From positions 1 through 43,052 of IMG/VR virus record IMGVR_UViG_3300048587_001144: DNA of 43,052 bases. One strand, written 5' to 3'. The translations under genes and the position numbers were made by a program. The stretch's first letter is position 1. Each line of letters opens with the position of its first letter. Positions 8,543 to 16,672 of this stretch are shown here, in pieces. Source of the stretch: a virus. The notes beneath the pieces are model-generated. The model saw nothing but the letters and a program-made list of their open reading frames with translations. It was not told where the DNA came from and searched no databases.

Positions 8543-8985
8543 CGCTCCACCCCCAGGTCATAGCCGACAAGGATGGTGCTCATGAACAGCCCGTTTTCTT
8601 CGAGCTGATCGTGATCGAATAGAGGGTCGACGCTTGCTCGCTGGGGGGTTCGTTGGGCTCCAGTCCCATCGAGAACCTCGTTGTCGGGTGCATTGAGGAA
8701 TCTCGCGATCTCTTCCACGAGTCCGATCAGGGCTGTCATCTCGGCATCATCGGAAGCCTTCACGAGCTTCAGAATCTGGACGCCGATGGTCGTTGTCTCG
8801 TTGTCGTGGGTGCGGTCCCTGATGTCGCTGCTCAGTCCGGCGGCAAGAACGAGAACCGATAGCCCCTCGTAGTCCTCAGGCTTGGCTTCACGGAAGAGAA
8901 CGCGCTCGGCAGTGAACGAAATGGAGAACGTGCCGCCATTGAGCATGGCGGTAACGTCGTCCATGATGTCCACAGTCTGGCTCAT
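8539..8985 (-). CDS. Putative tail terminator protein
   Basis: 148 residues with mixed alpha/beta pattern: VDIMDDVTAMLNGG, FSISFTAERVLF, LSVLVLAAGL, then an ILVGYDLGVER end. Size, position between the head-closure and gp10-like genes, and the helix-first alpha/beta order fit tail terminators (lambda gpU-like), which cap the tube and join it to the head. The ATG overlaps the upstream stop as ATGA with AAGGG 6 bases before. Sequence identity to a named family is not obvious, so the call rests largely on synteny. Confidence 0.55.
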   Translation of the reverse strand: MSQTVDIMDDVTAMLNGGTFSISFTAERVLFREAKPEDYEGLSVLVLAAGLSSDIRDRTHDNETTTIGVQILKLVKASDDAEMTALIGLVEEIARFLNAPDNEVLDGTGAQRTPQRASVDPLFDHDQLEENGLFMSTILVGYDLGVER

Positions 8986-9356
8986 GACACGCCCTTCGTG
9001 TGAATCCGAAACCGAACGCCGTGGTTATCCGAGAAGCGATAGCAGGGATCTTGGCCGAATGGCATGACGCGGAAGCGATAATCAACCCCGTCAATCGTTT
9101 CGGTGAGCTCGTCGTCACGCTCGGGCTTGAATGGCCCACCACCGAAGTCGAGGTCAGCCGCGGTAACGATGAAGTCCCGCGACTTAACCTTGATGAGCGA
9201 TCCATTCTTCCCGTCGATTGTCTGGTGGGTGCTCGTGCCGACGGTCGCTAGGATCGTGATCGAATCACTCCCACGCGTATAAGTGACCTCGTGGCTCGCA
9301 AACTGTTTCATTTGCGATCCGAGCCACTTCGCACCGTCAGCAAGCATGTCACCCAA
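8982..9356 (-). CDS. Putative head closure / head-tail connector protein
   Basis: 124 residues, beginning MGDMLADGAKWLGSQMKQFASHEVTYTRG and beta-rich afterwards with SLIKVKSRDFIVTAADL. This resembles small connector proteins beside the capsid genes, which close the head portal after packaging. The listed start is TTG at 9356 with AGGG 7 bases upstream; the ATG at 9347 (MLADGAKW) has a poorer spacer but is possible. It overlaps the downstream gene's start. Function is inferred from position and fold pattern. Confidence 0.58.
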   Translation of the reverse strand: MGDMLADGAKWLGSQMKQFASHEVTYTRGSDSITILATVGTSTHQTIDGKNGSLIKVKSRDFIVTAADLDFGGGPFKPERDDELTETIDGVDYRFRVMPFGQDPCYRFSDNHGVRFRIHTKGVS

Positions 9357-9369
9357 GCGTCACCCTCGA

Positions 9370-9705
9370 TTAGCGATTCAACATGACGCGGGTCGTAGTG
9401 TCGGCGTCGACCGCAGCCTTGACGGTGTAACCCATCTTCTTGTTGCCGCTCGCCGTGGTCGTGACTCGCTTGTTCGTGTCGTCCCAGTAAACGAGGACGC
9501 CAGCGCCAATGGCCGTGCTAGTGCCGGAAGCCTTTGCGACTTCGTACACGCCAACGGTTGCGAGCTCGCCTTGCTCGTTCGCTTTGATCGCGGCTGGGGC
9601 CACGAGGACCATATCGCCCAAAACGACGACCTGTCCCAATGCGACTGCGGACGAAGGGGTGTACTTGATCACCTCGCCCGGGTGCTTGTACGTTGCATCT
9701 GCCAT
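9370..9705 (-). CDS. DUF2190 family capsid decoration protein
   Basis: 111 residues matching the DUF2190 style: an early KHPGEVIKYTPSSAVALGQVV block, a central VGVYEVAKASGTS strand and VLVYWDDTNKRVTTT, ending KKMGYTVKAA...TTTRVMLNR. Members are small beta-sandwich proteins placed next to the major capsid gene, and some trimerise on the capsid surface to stabilise it. GAGG lies 9 bases upstream of the ATG. A strong hairpin separates it from the capsid gene upstream. Confidence 0.82.
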   Translation of the reverse strand: MADATYKHPGEVIKYTPSSAVALGQVVVLGDMVLVAPAAIKANEQGELATVGVYEVAKASGTSTAIGAGVLVYWDDTNKRVTTTASGNKKMGYTVKAAVDADTTTRVMLNR

Positions 9706-9760
9706 GTCTCATTACCTCGTTCGATTGAGTTGAAAATTGAAGGAGTGAGTCAGCGAACGA

Positions 9761-9792
9761 GGCGGCCCCATCTCCCTGGTAATGGGGCCGCC
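9761..9792 (-). terminator. Perfect 11-bp hairpin after the capsid gene
   Basis: GGCGGCCCCAT and ATGGGGCCGCC form a perfect 11-bp GC-rich stem with a 10-nt loop, 12 bases after the capsid stop. There is no T run on either side, so it may be a partial terminator, an RNA-processing or stability element, or a way to set capsid against decoration-protein levels. Confidence 0.55.
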
Positions 9793-9803
9793 TGTGCTAC
9801 GGC

Positions 9804-12002
9804 TTACGCCGATCCCTTGCTCTTGACGGCTGCTCGTTGTTCAGCCATCGAGATTCCGAAATCGAAGAAGACCGTAAAGTCGATCGCCAACTTGTTGACC
9901 TGCCATTGACCCGGCATGATCGTTGGCGTCTGGACGCCGTTGAGATAAGCGGCAATCATCGGTGTTGAGATGCCGGCAGGATCTGCCCACAGGTACCACG
10001 CCACATCAGATCCACCGAACGAGGCTGCGAGCTGCGGAATGCAGATCGGCTCATACTTACCCACGTTGATGTTGTTGGCGGGCGCGGCCTTCGTGTTCCC
10101 ACTCACGATCAGTGGCGACTTGTAGATGTTCTCTGCCGTCGCCTTGAGAGCAGGTGGAACAACCAAGTACTTCGGCATGATGCGAGTCGGATTGCCATTC
10201 TCCGTCTTCATCTCAAGGAAGAGCTGTTCTGCCGCGCTGAGTGCGGGAATGTCGAGAGCAGTGGCCGCACCGCTCATGTAATTCCCGTTGCCAGCCTGGA
10301 AGAAAGATCCATCGGCGGCGAGCAGCAAGGTGATCGTTTCGGTTTCCATGAACTCGATCGCCATCGACCCGAATCCACGGCCCTGATCGATCAGTGCCCC
10401 GAGATCGTCGTTGATCTGATCCTGTCGAGACAGGGTCAGCATCGCGCCTGAGGTATCGACTTTTCCGGAGTACGACGTTTCTGCCAGAGCGATCGACTCG
10501 AATTCACCTGCCTTGCCAAGCTTCTTGAAAGCACCCTTGCCGTACATGCGGTACCATGTGTATGGCTTGAAGTCCTTCGCGTTCTTGGCCATGGTGATCT
10601 TGGGCACAAACGAATCCGAGGCATAGAATCCAGCGAGCAAGGCCTTATTAGCCGAGTCGCTGAGAATGCCGGTGAGCGAAATGGGCGACAACTGCGACGA
10701 CGCATAGACGCCGCGGTTGCGACCCTCAATGGCGAGGATCTGATCGACAAGCAACTCGATCGGCTGCCCGCCGCGAACATGCTGGCCGTGAGCCTCAAGC
10801 ACATCGTAGCAGAGTCGACCAAGGCTGATTTGTCGATACTCACGGCTCATCGCCGCTTCAACGACCTGTTCGCCATATGCCTTCGCAACCAGCTTCTCGG
10901 GAACTTGCCGACTGTCGAGAAGAATCGCGGCCGCGTAAACGTTTGGTCCCATCGGCTTGTTCGTCCCGCCAGAAATTGCCGGTGCCTTCGGTCGGCTCGC
11001 GCGGAGAACTTCGAGCTCAGCACGCTCAGGAGTCCAGCCCTTTTCAATTGCTTTGGCAGCAATCTCGGGATGCTTCTCTGTCACCTTGTGGATGCCAGCA
11101 ATGCGGCGACTCTCAGCGGCGCGGACTCGACGCTCTTCCTCGATGGAGTAGCCGTCATCGCCGTCCTCATCTTCGTCGTCGTTATCATCGCTCGCAGCGA
11201 CCTTAACCTTCTTTTGGTTCTTGCTCTTGGCCTTCACCTTGGTCTTGGTGCTCGGGCTGCCGCCTTCTTCATCGTCGTCTTCATCGGAGTCATCTGAAGC
11301 GTGCAGACGATCGTACGTCTCCTGATATTTGGCAAGAAGTGCCGGAGTCAGGTCAGACGCCTTCAGCCCGTACGAATCGAGGAATTCATCGAAGTCCATG
11401 TCATCACCTTTCTGTGCGGCTTTGGCCGCTACGCTTACGCTCGTATCGTCGTCGGCTCCGAGCGCGACGAACGACACTTCGCGAAACTGGCCCTGCCGCA
11501 CGATGTATGCTGGGCCTGAAACCTGCTGACCGTTAACGATTGCTGTCTTGCCCTCGCGAAGTTCAACCACTCGGCTTGGGGCAACTCCGATCGATGCCTG
11601 CCAAGGGAAGTTGTTCGCGGATGTTGCAAGCACTTCTTGTGCGTGCTCACCGGAGCCGGAAACGATCCCGTCTACCGTGAGGCGGCCGCCGTCTTTGTTG
11701 AGCCCACTCGTGTGCCCAACGATCTTCCCTGGATCGTGATCACGCAGAACGGGTCGACTCTTTCGCGTGACGCTCAAACCGTTGAGGTCTACGACGACGG
11801 GTCGATACCATCCGCCGACCATCAAGGGGCCGCCGTTGTAAGCGACCATGGAGAACCGAGCGAGTTTTGGTTTTCCGTCTTCGCCAGACTCAGCAGCGGC
11901 GAACGTGACCGGCGCGGTGAACTCAAGCTTGTTGGGCAGCTTTCCTGCTGACGCACTGAGAGCGGGAAGATGCCGACGATGACGATTGCGTTTCTTCTTC
12001 AC
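9804..12002 (-). CDS. Prohead protease fused to major capsid protein
   Basis: 732 residues combining maturation protease, scaffold-like linker and capsid subunit. Residues about 25-200 look like the S78/HK97 prohead protease: a candidate His in VLRDHDPG (His89) or VGHTS (His97), Ser in WQASIGV (Ser137) and Glu in QFREVSFVALGADDD (Glu175). A very acidic, then Lys-rich segment (about 230-290) resembles a scaffold. From about 345 to the end the sequence has the Mu gpT/HK97-like capsid style, for example SREYRQISLGRL, YTWYRMYGKGAF and IMPKYLVVPPAL. The GTG start overlaps the portal stop (GTGA) with GGAGG before it. Autocleavage near residues 200-345 would release the shell protein. Confidence 0.85.
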   Translation of the reverse strand: MKKKRNRHRRHLPALSASAGKLPNKLEFTAPVTFAAAESGEDGKPKLARFSMVAYNGGPLMVGGWYRPVVVDLNGLSVTRKSRPVLRDHDPGKIVGHTSGLNKDGGRLTVDGIVSGSGEHAQEVLATSANNFPWQASIGVAPSRVVELREGKTAIVNGQQVSGPAYIVRQGQFREVSFVALGADDDTSVSVAAKAAQKGDDMDFDEFLDSYGLKASDLTPALLAKYQETYDRLHASDDSDEDDDEEGGSPSTKTKVKAKSKNQKKVKVAASDDNDDEDEDGDDGYSIEEERRVRAAESRRIAGIHKVTEKHPEIAAKAIEKGWTPERAELEVLRASRPKAPAISGGTNKPMGPNVYAAAILLDSRQVPEKLVAKAYGEQVVEAAMSREYRQISLGRLCYDVLEAHGQHVRGGQPIELLVDQILAIEGRNRGVYASSQLSPISLTGILSDSANKALLAGFYASDSFVPKITMAKNAKDFKPYTWYRMYGKGAFKKLGKAGEFESIALAETSYSGKVDTSGAMLTLSRQDQINDDLGALIDQGRGFGSMAIEFMETETITLLLAADGSFFQAGNGNYMSGAATALDIPALSAAEQLFLEMKTENGNPTRIMPKYLVVPPALKATAENIYKSPLIVSGNTKAAPANNINVGKYEPICIPQLAASFGGSDVAWYLWADPAGISTPMIAAYLNGVQTPTIMPGQWQVNKLAIDFTVFFDFGISMAEQRAAVKSKGSA

Positions 12003-13603
12003 GCTGCCTCCGCTTGGTCATTAGGGTCTTCCTCGTCAACGTTGTCTTCCGCGTTGGGATCTTCGTTCGGATCGCCAGACGGGGCCGACGTTGATGGAGG
12101 GCGGTTGTTTCCAGGGGGTTGTGAAGATGAGCCACCGAACGAGAGTCCGAGTTCCTTCATCTTCTTTTTCTCACGAGCCATCTGTTCGAAAGCTGGCTCC
12201 CAGTCGCGGCCATCTTTGGCATAGACATCGGCATAAGTCTTCTGACCCGAGCGAAGTGCGATCTCGTCGGCGGTATAATCCTTCACCGGGTCGATGGAGA
12301 TCGGTTGGTTCCAATGCCATTCGTGCTCGACGTTATCGGGAAACATGCGGAACGAGTCGGGAAGATAGTCAGCGATGAGAGCCGCTTCGCTCAGCCATCG
12401 TGAGAAGACGACATCAAGGATGATGATCTCGATTTCTGATCGTTCGACGTCGATTTGATTGAAGTAGATTTGATGATCGAGTCGGCCGCTGGAATAGTTG
12501 TAACCAGAGGAATCGGCTGTCGCGATGTTACGGGGCATGGATTCACAACGAGCAATTTCATTGAGAACTTCCCCCTTAAATTCCTTATAAGTCGTGGTCG
12601 GCTGCTCGGCCTTCATCTGCTCCATCTTGTAACCCATCGGCAATGTGGTGAGCACATTCCGATCAATGGTCACGGTGTCGAGTGGCTCGAGCGTATCGAT
12701 GTCATCTTCATCGGGATCGATGTTCGCCGGTGCGTCTGAGTAAATAATCCCAGAGTGATTGGCGGCCGTTTCAGCGGCCTCAATCACAGCGATCGTGTAC
12801 CTGCGAAGATTGGCAGCGAGGGGCAGGGCGCCCTGAACCTCGGAGATTCCGCGAGGTTGACCAGGACGGTCCTCACGGAAGAAGTGGATCACGTTCTCCG
12901 CGGGAACACGGTCGAACTCTTGCGAGAAACCACCAATGCCGAGATTGCCAGGATGGTACTTCAGGATGTGATACTCGATGGGGTTGTGGGCCTCATCGAA
13001 CACGATGCCGTCGACACGCAAATCTGTTTGAGTCAGAAGGTTTGGCGTTGATACCTGCTCACCCTCAAGCAGTCGCAGATCAAGCTTTACAGGGTGATTG
13101 ATTTTCGGATTCGAGATGAGCAGGGCGAACGCTTCGCCGTCAATTGTCTTGGCATTCTTCATCGTGCGAAGCTTGGCGGCAAACTTCGTCTTCTTGCACC
13201 ACCTCGCGAACTCTTCCTCAACGAACCGAGCTCCATCGGTATCGTCAGAGTGGATGTTTAATTTCGGTCCGGTTCCGATGGTGTCGGTGGATAGAGTCGA
13301 CTTGATTCCCTGGATATAGGTGCTGTTATCGTTCTCGTATCGAGCGCGATTGCGGTGAATACGACGAACACCGGGAGAGGCGGCAGCGGCGGCGGATAGG
13401 CCATCGGCCTGGGACCAGTGCCGCTCGTTGCTGCGAGTTGTCTGGGAAGAATCGTAAGCAGAGCGGACACCGCCATTTGTGTGATGACGTCGCTGTCCAG
13501 GTCGATGGACGCGGTCAGCCACCGGCAAGTGGCAAGCGGGCACCGAAGCAGCAATGCTGCTCATGCCTACATCGATCGTGATCGAACCGAGTGCGTCAAT
13601 CAC
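11999..13603 (-). CDS. Lambda-type portal protein
   Basis: Dodecameric DNA-translocating vertex of the head. AYDSSQTTRSNERHW, then SPGVRRIHRNRARYENDN and TDTIGTGPKLNI match the opening of lambda gpB-like portals. VIHFFREDRPGQPRGIS and FKGEVLNEIARCESMPRN are also family-typical. The C-terminus is an acidic Asp/Glu/Pro tail. The start chosen is a GTG at 13603, overlapping the end of the previous gene, with AGGG 8 bases upstream, giving about 535 residues. The longer reading from 13696 adds a non-conserved stretch, and an ATG at 13564 is another option. Some portals of this family also undergo proteolysis. Confidence 0.88.
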   Translation of the reverse strand: MIDALGSITIDVGMSSIAASVPACHLPVADRVHRPGQRRHHTNGGVRSAYDSSQTTRSNERHWSQADGLSAAAAASPGVRRIHRNRARYENDNSTYIQGIKSTLSTDTIGTGPKLNIHSDDTDGARFVEEEFARWCKKTKFAAKLRTMKNAKTIDGEAFALLISNPKINHPVKLDLRLLEGEQVSTPNLLTQTDLRVDGIVFDEAHNPIEYHILKYHPGNLGIGGFSQEFDRVPAENVIHFFREDRPGQPRGISEVQGALPLAANLRRYTIAVIEAAETAANHSGIIYSDAPANIDPDEDDIDTLEPLDTVTIDRNVLTTLPMGYKMEQMKAEQPTTTYKEFKGEVLNEIARCESMPRNIATADSSGYNYSSGRLDHQIYFNQIDVERSEIEIIILDVVFSRWLSEAALIADYLPDSFRMFPDNVEHEWHWNQPISIDPVKDYTADEIALRSGQKTYADVYAKDGRDWEPAFEQMAREKKKMKELGLSFGGSSSQPPGNNRPPSTSAPSGDPNEDPNAEDNVDEEDPNDQAEAA

Positions 13604-13799
13604 CGAGTGACCCTGGGGGAGAGATCCGCTGTCGACGGACTCCACCGTTACGGCGTTTCGCTGCTGCCTTCGCGGCGAGGTGGCGATCAGCGGCAATCAA
13701 GTCACTGATCGAGCGAGCAGTTGTGGTCCCACCATCCTGGGTGACTGAGGAAGGTCCCTTCGCAGCATCTGCGATTTGTTGAGAAAGATCTTCAGCCAT
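13596..13799 (-). CDS. gpW-like head-tail joining protein
   Basis: 67 residues: MAEDLSQQIADAAKGPSSV, then TTARSISDLIAADRHLAAKAAAK and a final RISPPGSLGD. The helical middle and the I-x-PPG end, located directly upstream of a portal gene, are what I expect of small lambda gpW-type joiners in this prophage group. The second ATG of ATGATG (13799) has GAGG 6 bases upstream. The end overlaps the portal start by 8 bp, so the two are translated as a coupled pair. Confidence 0.7.
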   Translation of the reverse strand: MAEDLSQQIADAAKGPSSVTQDGGTTTARSISDLIAADRHLAAKAAAKRRNGGVRRQRISPPGSLGD

Positions 13800-13880
13800 C
13801 ATTGCCCTCGCCGTGACACGCGCGTGCCACATGGGCATTGATGCCGATGACCGATGAATTTTCATCCCGACCCACAAAGT

Positions 13881-13900
13881 AAGTTACACCGGTGTAACTT
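13881..13900. repeat. Perfect 20-bp palindrome (possible operator)
   Basis: AAGTTACACCGGTGTAACTT reads identically on both strands, with no spacer. It begins right after the TAA of the zinc-ribbon gene (minus strand) and lies about 80 bp before the gpW-like start. A perfect dyad with no loop is more like a homodimer binding site than a transcription terminator. Confidence 0.7.
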
Positions 13901-14071
13901 TTATTTTTTGGCGTGCGTTTGAACAATCGTTTCGCTGGTCGTGACTTGCTTCCCGCAGTGTCGGCACTCGCGACGGCGAACGATCTTGTTCACGTGATGG
14001 CGAACCCACACCACGAGGAAATGGCGGCAATGGCACTGAGGGCAACGAATGCTCACGTCTTTGTCACTCAT
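13901..14071 (-). CDS. NrdR-like short zinc-ribbon protein
   Basis: 56 residues. CPQCHCRHF and CRHCGKQVTTSETIV flank a basic VNKIVRRREC segment. The arrangement C-x2-C...RRR-x-C-x2-C-G-x4-T-x-E closely resembles the N-terminal zinc ribbon of the NrdR repressor, without its ATP-cone. Its ATG overlaps the terminase stop as ATGA, so it is coupled to terminase. It probably binds nucleic acid, perhaps as a terminase partner or late regulator; the exact role is unknown. The reading frame was found by direct translation of the gap. Confidence 0.68.
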   Translation of the reverse strand: MSDKDVSIRCPQCHCRHFLVVWVRHHVNKIVRRRECRHCGKQVTTSETIVQTHAKK

Positions 14072-16116
14072 TCGCGTGCCCCCTGAAGTTCAGACAGTCG
14101 AAGCCGTCGGCGTTTCTTCTTCTTCGGTGGAGGTCCCAGCGGCGAGATGCCCTCGACGGACGCACCGACCGCGCAACCAACGAGACCATCCCACCAGTGG
14201 TTATCCGGTCGCTCTGGTCGCTGATCCCATTCGTCAGCACTCTCACCGTTCACCTCGATCACTGTTCGATACTCAGCCATCATGTGACTGGAAAAGAGAG
14301 CGTGTTCGGTCGGATCACTCCCCCACAGCGAGATGGATGTCGCCTGTCCGTAGGGAATACCAAGCTTCGAATAAACAAAGGATTTCCAGTGGTTCGTGTG
14401 CCAAGAGCAGTGGCGGATCCGCTTCGCTGTCGGAGCGGTCAATTTCCAGAAAGAGCCGACTCGCTCTCCGTTCGCCGCCCGCATGTTCTTGAATCGCTGA
14501 CTTGACGCGCGATGGTATTGGCCGTGGCTCGGTGTGAGGATGCGGCGGTGCGGACTCTGCTTGCAAAATCGATAAACCGTTTCCTGCGACAGGTGCCAGT
14601 TGGCATCAATCATGATTCGGTCGATCGAACACGATGATCCATTGCTTCGCTTCCACTCGCCATTCAGATCGTCGACCAGAATCCCCAATGCCTGCCAGAG
14701 ACTCCCCTCGAGATCAGAGATCTTCAGGACTTTAGGGATGGTTCGCTTGATCGTTGCGAGCTGGTACCACTTCTCTTTTTGCTCAGGCCACGCTCCATAG
14801 TCCACGACGTATCCTGTGCTGTTTTCCTCCCACGCAACCACCACGTAATAGAGGGCTCCCGCGTGAACGTCGATGAAGGCGGTCAGACGAGTGCAGTACT
14901 CGGGCACGATCCGTCGCGCGAACCCATTCACCTTCGAAGCAACGTCATCCGCGGTGAGGGTGTTGGCGGCATCATCGTCCTTCTTTGGTTGGTTCATGTA
15001 TTCAGCCCAAAACGCTTCGGGCTTGTCGATGAGAATGTTCATTAGTGACTGGATTGCCGACACATCATTCGGCATCTTTCGCTCTTTCCATGCGGGGGTG
15101 CACCCAGCATCCATCGCCTTACGATGCTTGCGATAGAACGAATTCGCCTTAGGTGTCTCGTGATTTGGAGAGCTCTTCTGCTCGTCCTTCCGGATCTCCG
15201 CGTACTTATCCCAAAGCTCCTGATTCGTGGGCAACGAGTAGCAGATTTTGAATCGTTCCCCTTTCCAAGCTGGCTTCTTGTCTGGAGTCAGGAACGTATC
15301 GGCAAGGTCACCCTCGACGATCACGGTGCAGGGCATCAACAACGTCATCGCGCTGGCAGGGCCGGCGAGCCCAGAGATGGCACCCTCGATGATTCGTGAT
15401 CGAGACCGGCACTGTGATTCGGAATGTGCTGACTCATCCGTCTGAGGGTCATCGATGAGAGCGATGTCAGGGCGAAAGGTGTTGCCCATCGCATCAGTGG
15501 TTACCAGTCCACGGATCTTTCCGGTGATACCAGCGACTTCGATTGTGGCGCCTGAGGACTTTGATCCCTCGATGGTAGGGAGGATGAGCTTGTTCTCCGC
15601 CCACGTGATGTGCGTTCTCTTGCCGTCGAGTAGTTGGCCATGGGCCCGTTGCGAAATTCCTTCGAGGCACCGCACAGGGTAACAGATTTCAGGCCAATCA
15701 GCGAGCAACAGATCATTGTTCTCGATCTCGGTCTTGATCTGCTGCAGCATGCCAGTCGCTGCACCACCCTCCGCGCCGACATTCAGCATGTATCGACGTC
15801 GCCCGGTGAACGTGCCCCACATGGAACTACCAACACAGAGCGAAGTTTTGCCATCACCTCGTGGCATGCCGAATGCAAAGCATCCACCACTGATAATGGC
15901 CGACTTGATTTTCGCTATTGCAAGACGATGGTCCGCGGACCACGGCAGATAAAACTTCAACGGCAGATAAGTTTTGAGGAAGTACTCCAAATTCTCTTCC
16001 GCTTTGGCACGTCGCTTTGGATTCTGCACAGCAGGAAGGGGCCCAATCTCACGGGCGTGCTGTGATTTCTGGCGGCTGACCTCCGCCATTTTTTCGCGAT
16101 GGGAGATTTCGGCCAC
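14068..16116 (-). CDS. terL: Terminase large subunit (packaging ATPase/nuclease)
   Basis: 682 residues. Walker A is GMPRGDGKTS at about 83-92 and Walker B DIALIDDPQ near 217-225. DAMGNTFRPDI precedes it, as in the GpA-like group. The C-terminal half should hold the RNase-H-like nuclease: AFIDVHAGALYYVVVAW carries the first Asp, and DNHWWDGLVG near the end fits the final acidic site. It pumps DNA into the prohead through the portal and cuts it. GTG at 16116 has AGAGG 8 bases upstream; an ATG at 16089 is the alternative. The C-terminus is very basic (PPPKKKKRRRLRL). No small terminase is recognisable next to it. Confidence 0.9.
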   Translation of the reverse strand: MAEISHREKMAEVSRQKSQHAREIGPLPAVQNPKRRAKAEENLEYFLKTYLPLKFYLPWSADHRLAIAKIKSAIISGGCFAFGMPRGDGKTSLCVGSSMWGTFTGRRRYMLNVGAEGGAATGMLQQIKTEIENNDLLLADWPEICYPVRCLEGISQRAHGQLLDGKRTHITWAENKLILPTIEGSKSSGATIEVAGITGKIRGLVTTDAMGNTFRPDIALIDDPQTDESAHSESQCRSRSRIIEGAISGLAGPASAMTLLMPCTVIVEGDLADTFLTPDKKPAWKGERFKICYSLPTNQELWDKYAEIRKDEQKSSPNHETPKANSFYRKHRKAMDAGCTPAWKERKMPNDVSAIQSLMNILIDKPEAFWAEYMNQPKKDDDAANTLTADDVASKVNGFARRIVPEYCTRLTAFIDVHAGALYYVVVAWEENSTGYVVDYGAWPEQKEKWYQLATIKRTIPKVLKISDLEGSLWQALGILVDDLNGEWKRSNGSSCSIDRIMIDANWHLSQETVYRFCKQSPHRRILTPSHGQYHRASSQRFKNMRAANGERVGSFWKLTAPTAKRIRHCSWHTNHWKSFVYSKLGIPYGQATSISLWGSDPTEHALFSSHMMAEYRTVIEVNGESADEWDQRPERPDNHWWDGLVGCAVGASVEGISPLGPPPKKKKRRRLRLSELQGARE

Positions 16117-16217
16117 AGGGATGGCCTCTTGTTAAACCAGGTTAAACAAACTAAGTGTGGTTTTTCGAGTTTTCCGGGCGAACTCGGGAAACGATTCCCA
16201 CCCCCCGGAAGGACCCT

Positions 16218-16313
16218 TTCGGCCCATATCGGCTCGGGCCTATTAGGGCTTTCGTCATATGGGCCCGTCCCCATATGGGCTCAAGCTCTAATAGAGCCGT
16301 GATATGGGCCGAA
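16218..16313. repeat. Large nested inverted repeat upstream of terL
   Basis: Within the 228-bp gap 16117-16344. Outer arms TTCGGCCCATATC (16218-16230) and GATATGGGCCGAA (16301-16313) are perfect 13-bp complements. A middle stem pairs GGCTC with GAGCC and TATTAGGGCTT with AAGCTCTAATA (one G-T pair). The centre is an 8-bp hairpin CATATGGG / CCCATATG with a 6-nt loop. The whole 96 bp could fold as a single long hairpin or a cruciform. No gene was found here. Candidates are a cos/pac site, a leader RNA or a terminator. Confidence 0.75.
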
Positions 16314-16344
16314 CGTGCGTTAAAATGCTCGATTTTCGTGCGTT

Positions 16345-16656
16345 TTAACCGATGACGGTCACTTCGGGCGTCCCACCTGATAACGTCGCGGCGCGCACTT
16401 TCCAGAGCACTCCCACTGGCCCGACGAGCACCGGCCCAGAGAACGGCCCCGTGATGTCTAAGCTGTTCCCGTCCTTGTCGATCGTGAGATCCTGATAGCT
16501 CACCCCTTCATCGGTCGAAAACGCGAGCCGCAATGATCCTGTGAACGAGTTCACGACCTTCACGAAGATCTTCTCATCCCTGTTCCGGACCGGACTCGTC
16601 GAATCCCCAGCGGATGAGAGCGTTGCTCGGGATGTTTGAGGCTTGAACCCTACCAT
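16345..16656 (-). CDS. Small beta-rich virion-associated hypothetical protein
   Basis: 103 residues starting MVGFKPQTSRATLSS, with SGPVLVGPVGVLWKVRAATLSGG near the end; the pattern is alternating hydrophobic and polar, as in a small beta-sandwich. The ATG at 16656 has AAAGGG about 9 bases upstream. A longer in-frame reading crosses the end of the beta-helix gene and is not supported. It follows the beta-helix spike gene closely, so it may be a spike accessory or head-decoration protein. No family is recognised. Confidence 0.6.
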   Translation of the reverse strand: MVGFKPQTSRATLSSAGDSTSPVRNRDEKIFVKVVNSFTGSLRLAFSTDEGVSYQDLTIDKDGNSLDITGPFSGPVLVGPVGVLWKVRAATLSGGTPEVTVIG

Positions 16657-16672
16657 CGCGTGACCCTTTCTC

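Noticed and set aside
13604-13696. N-terminal extension of the portal protein
   Set aside because: It overlaps the gpW-like gene in another frame and its residues do not resemble portal starts; the GTG at 13603 has a better context.
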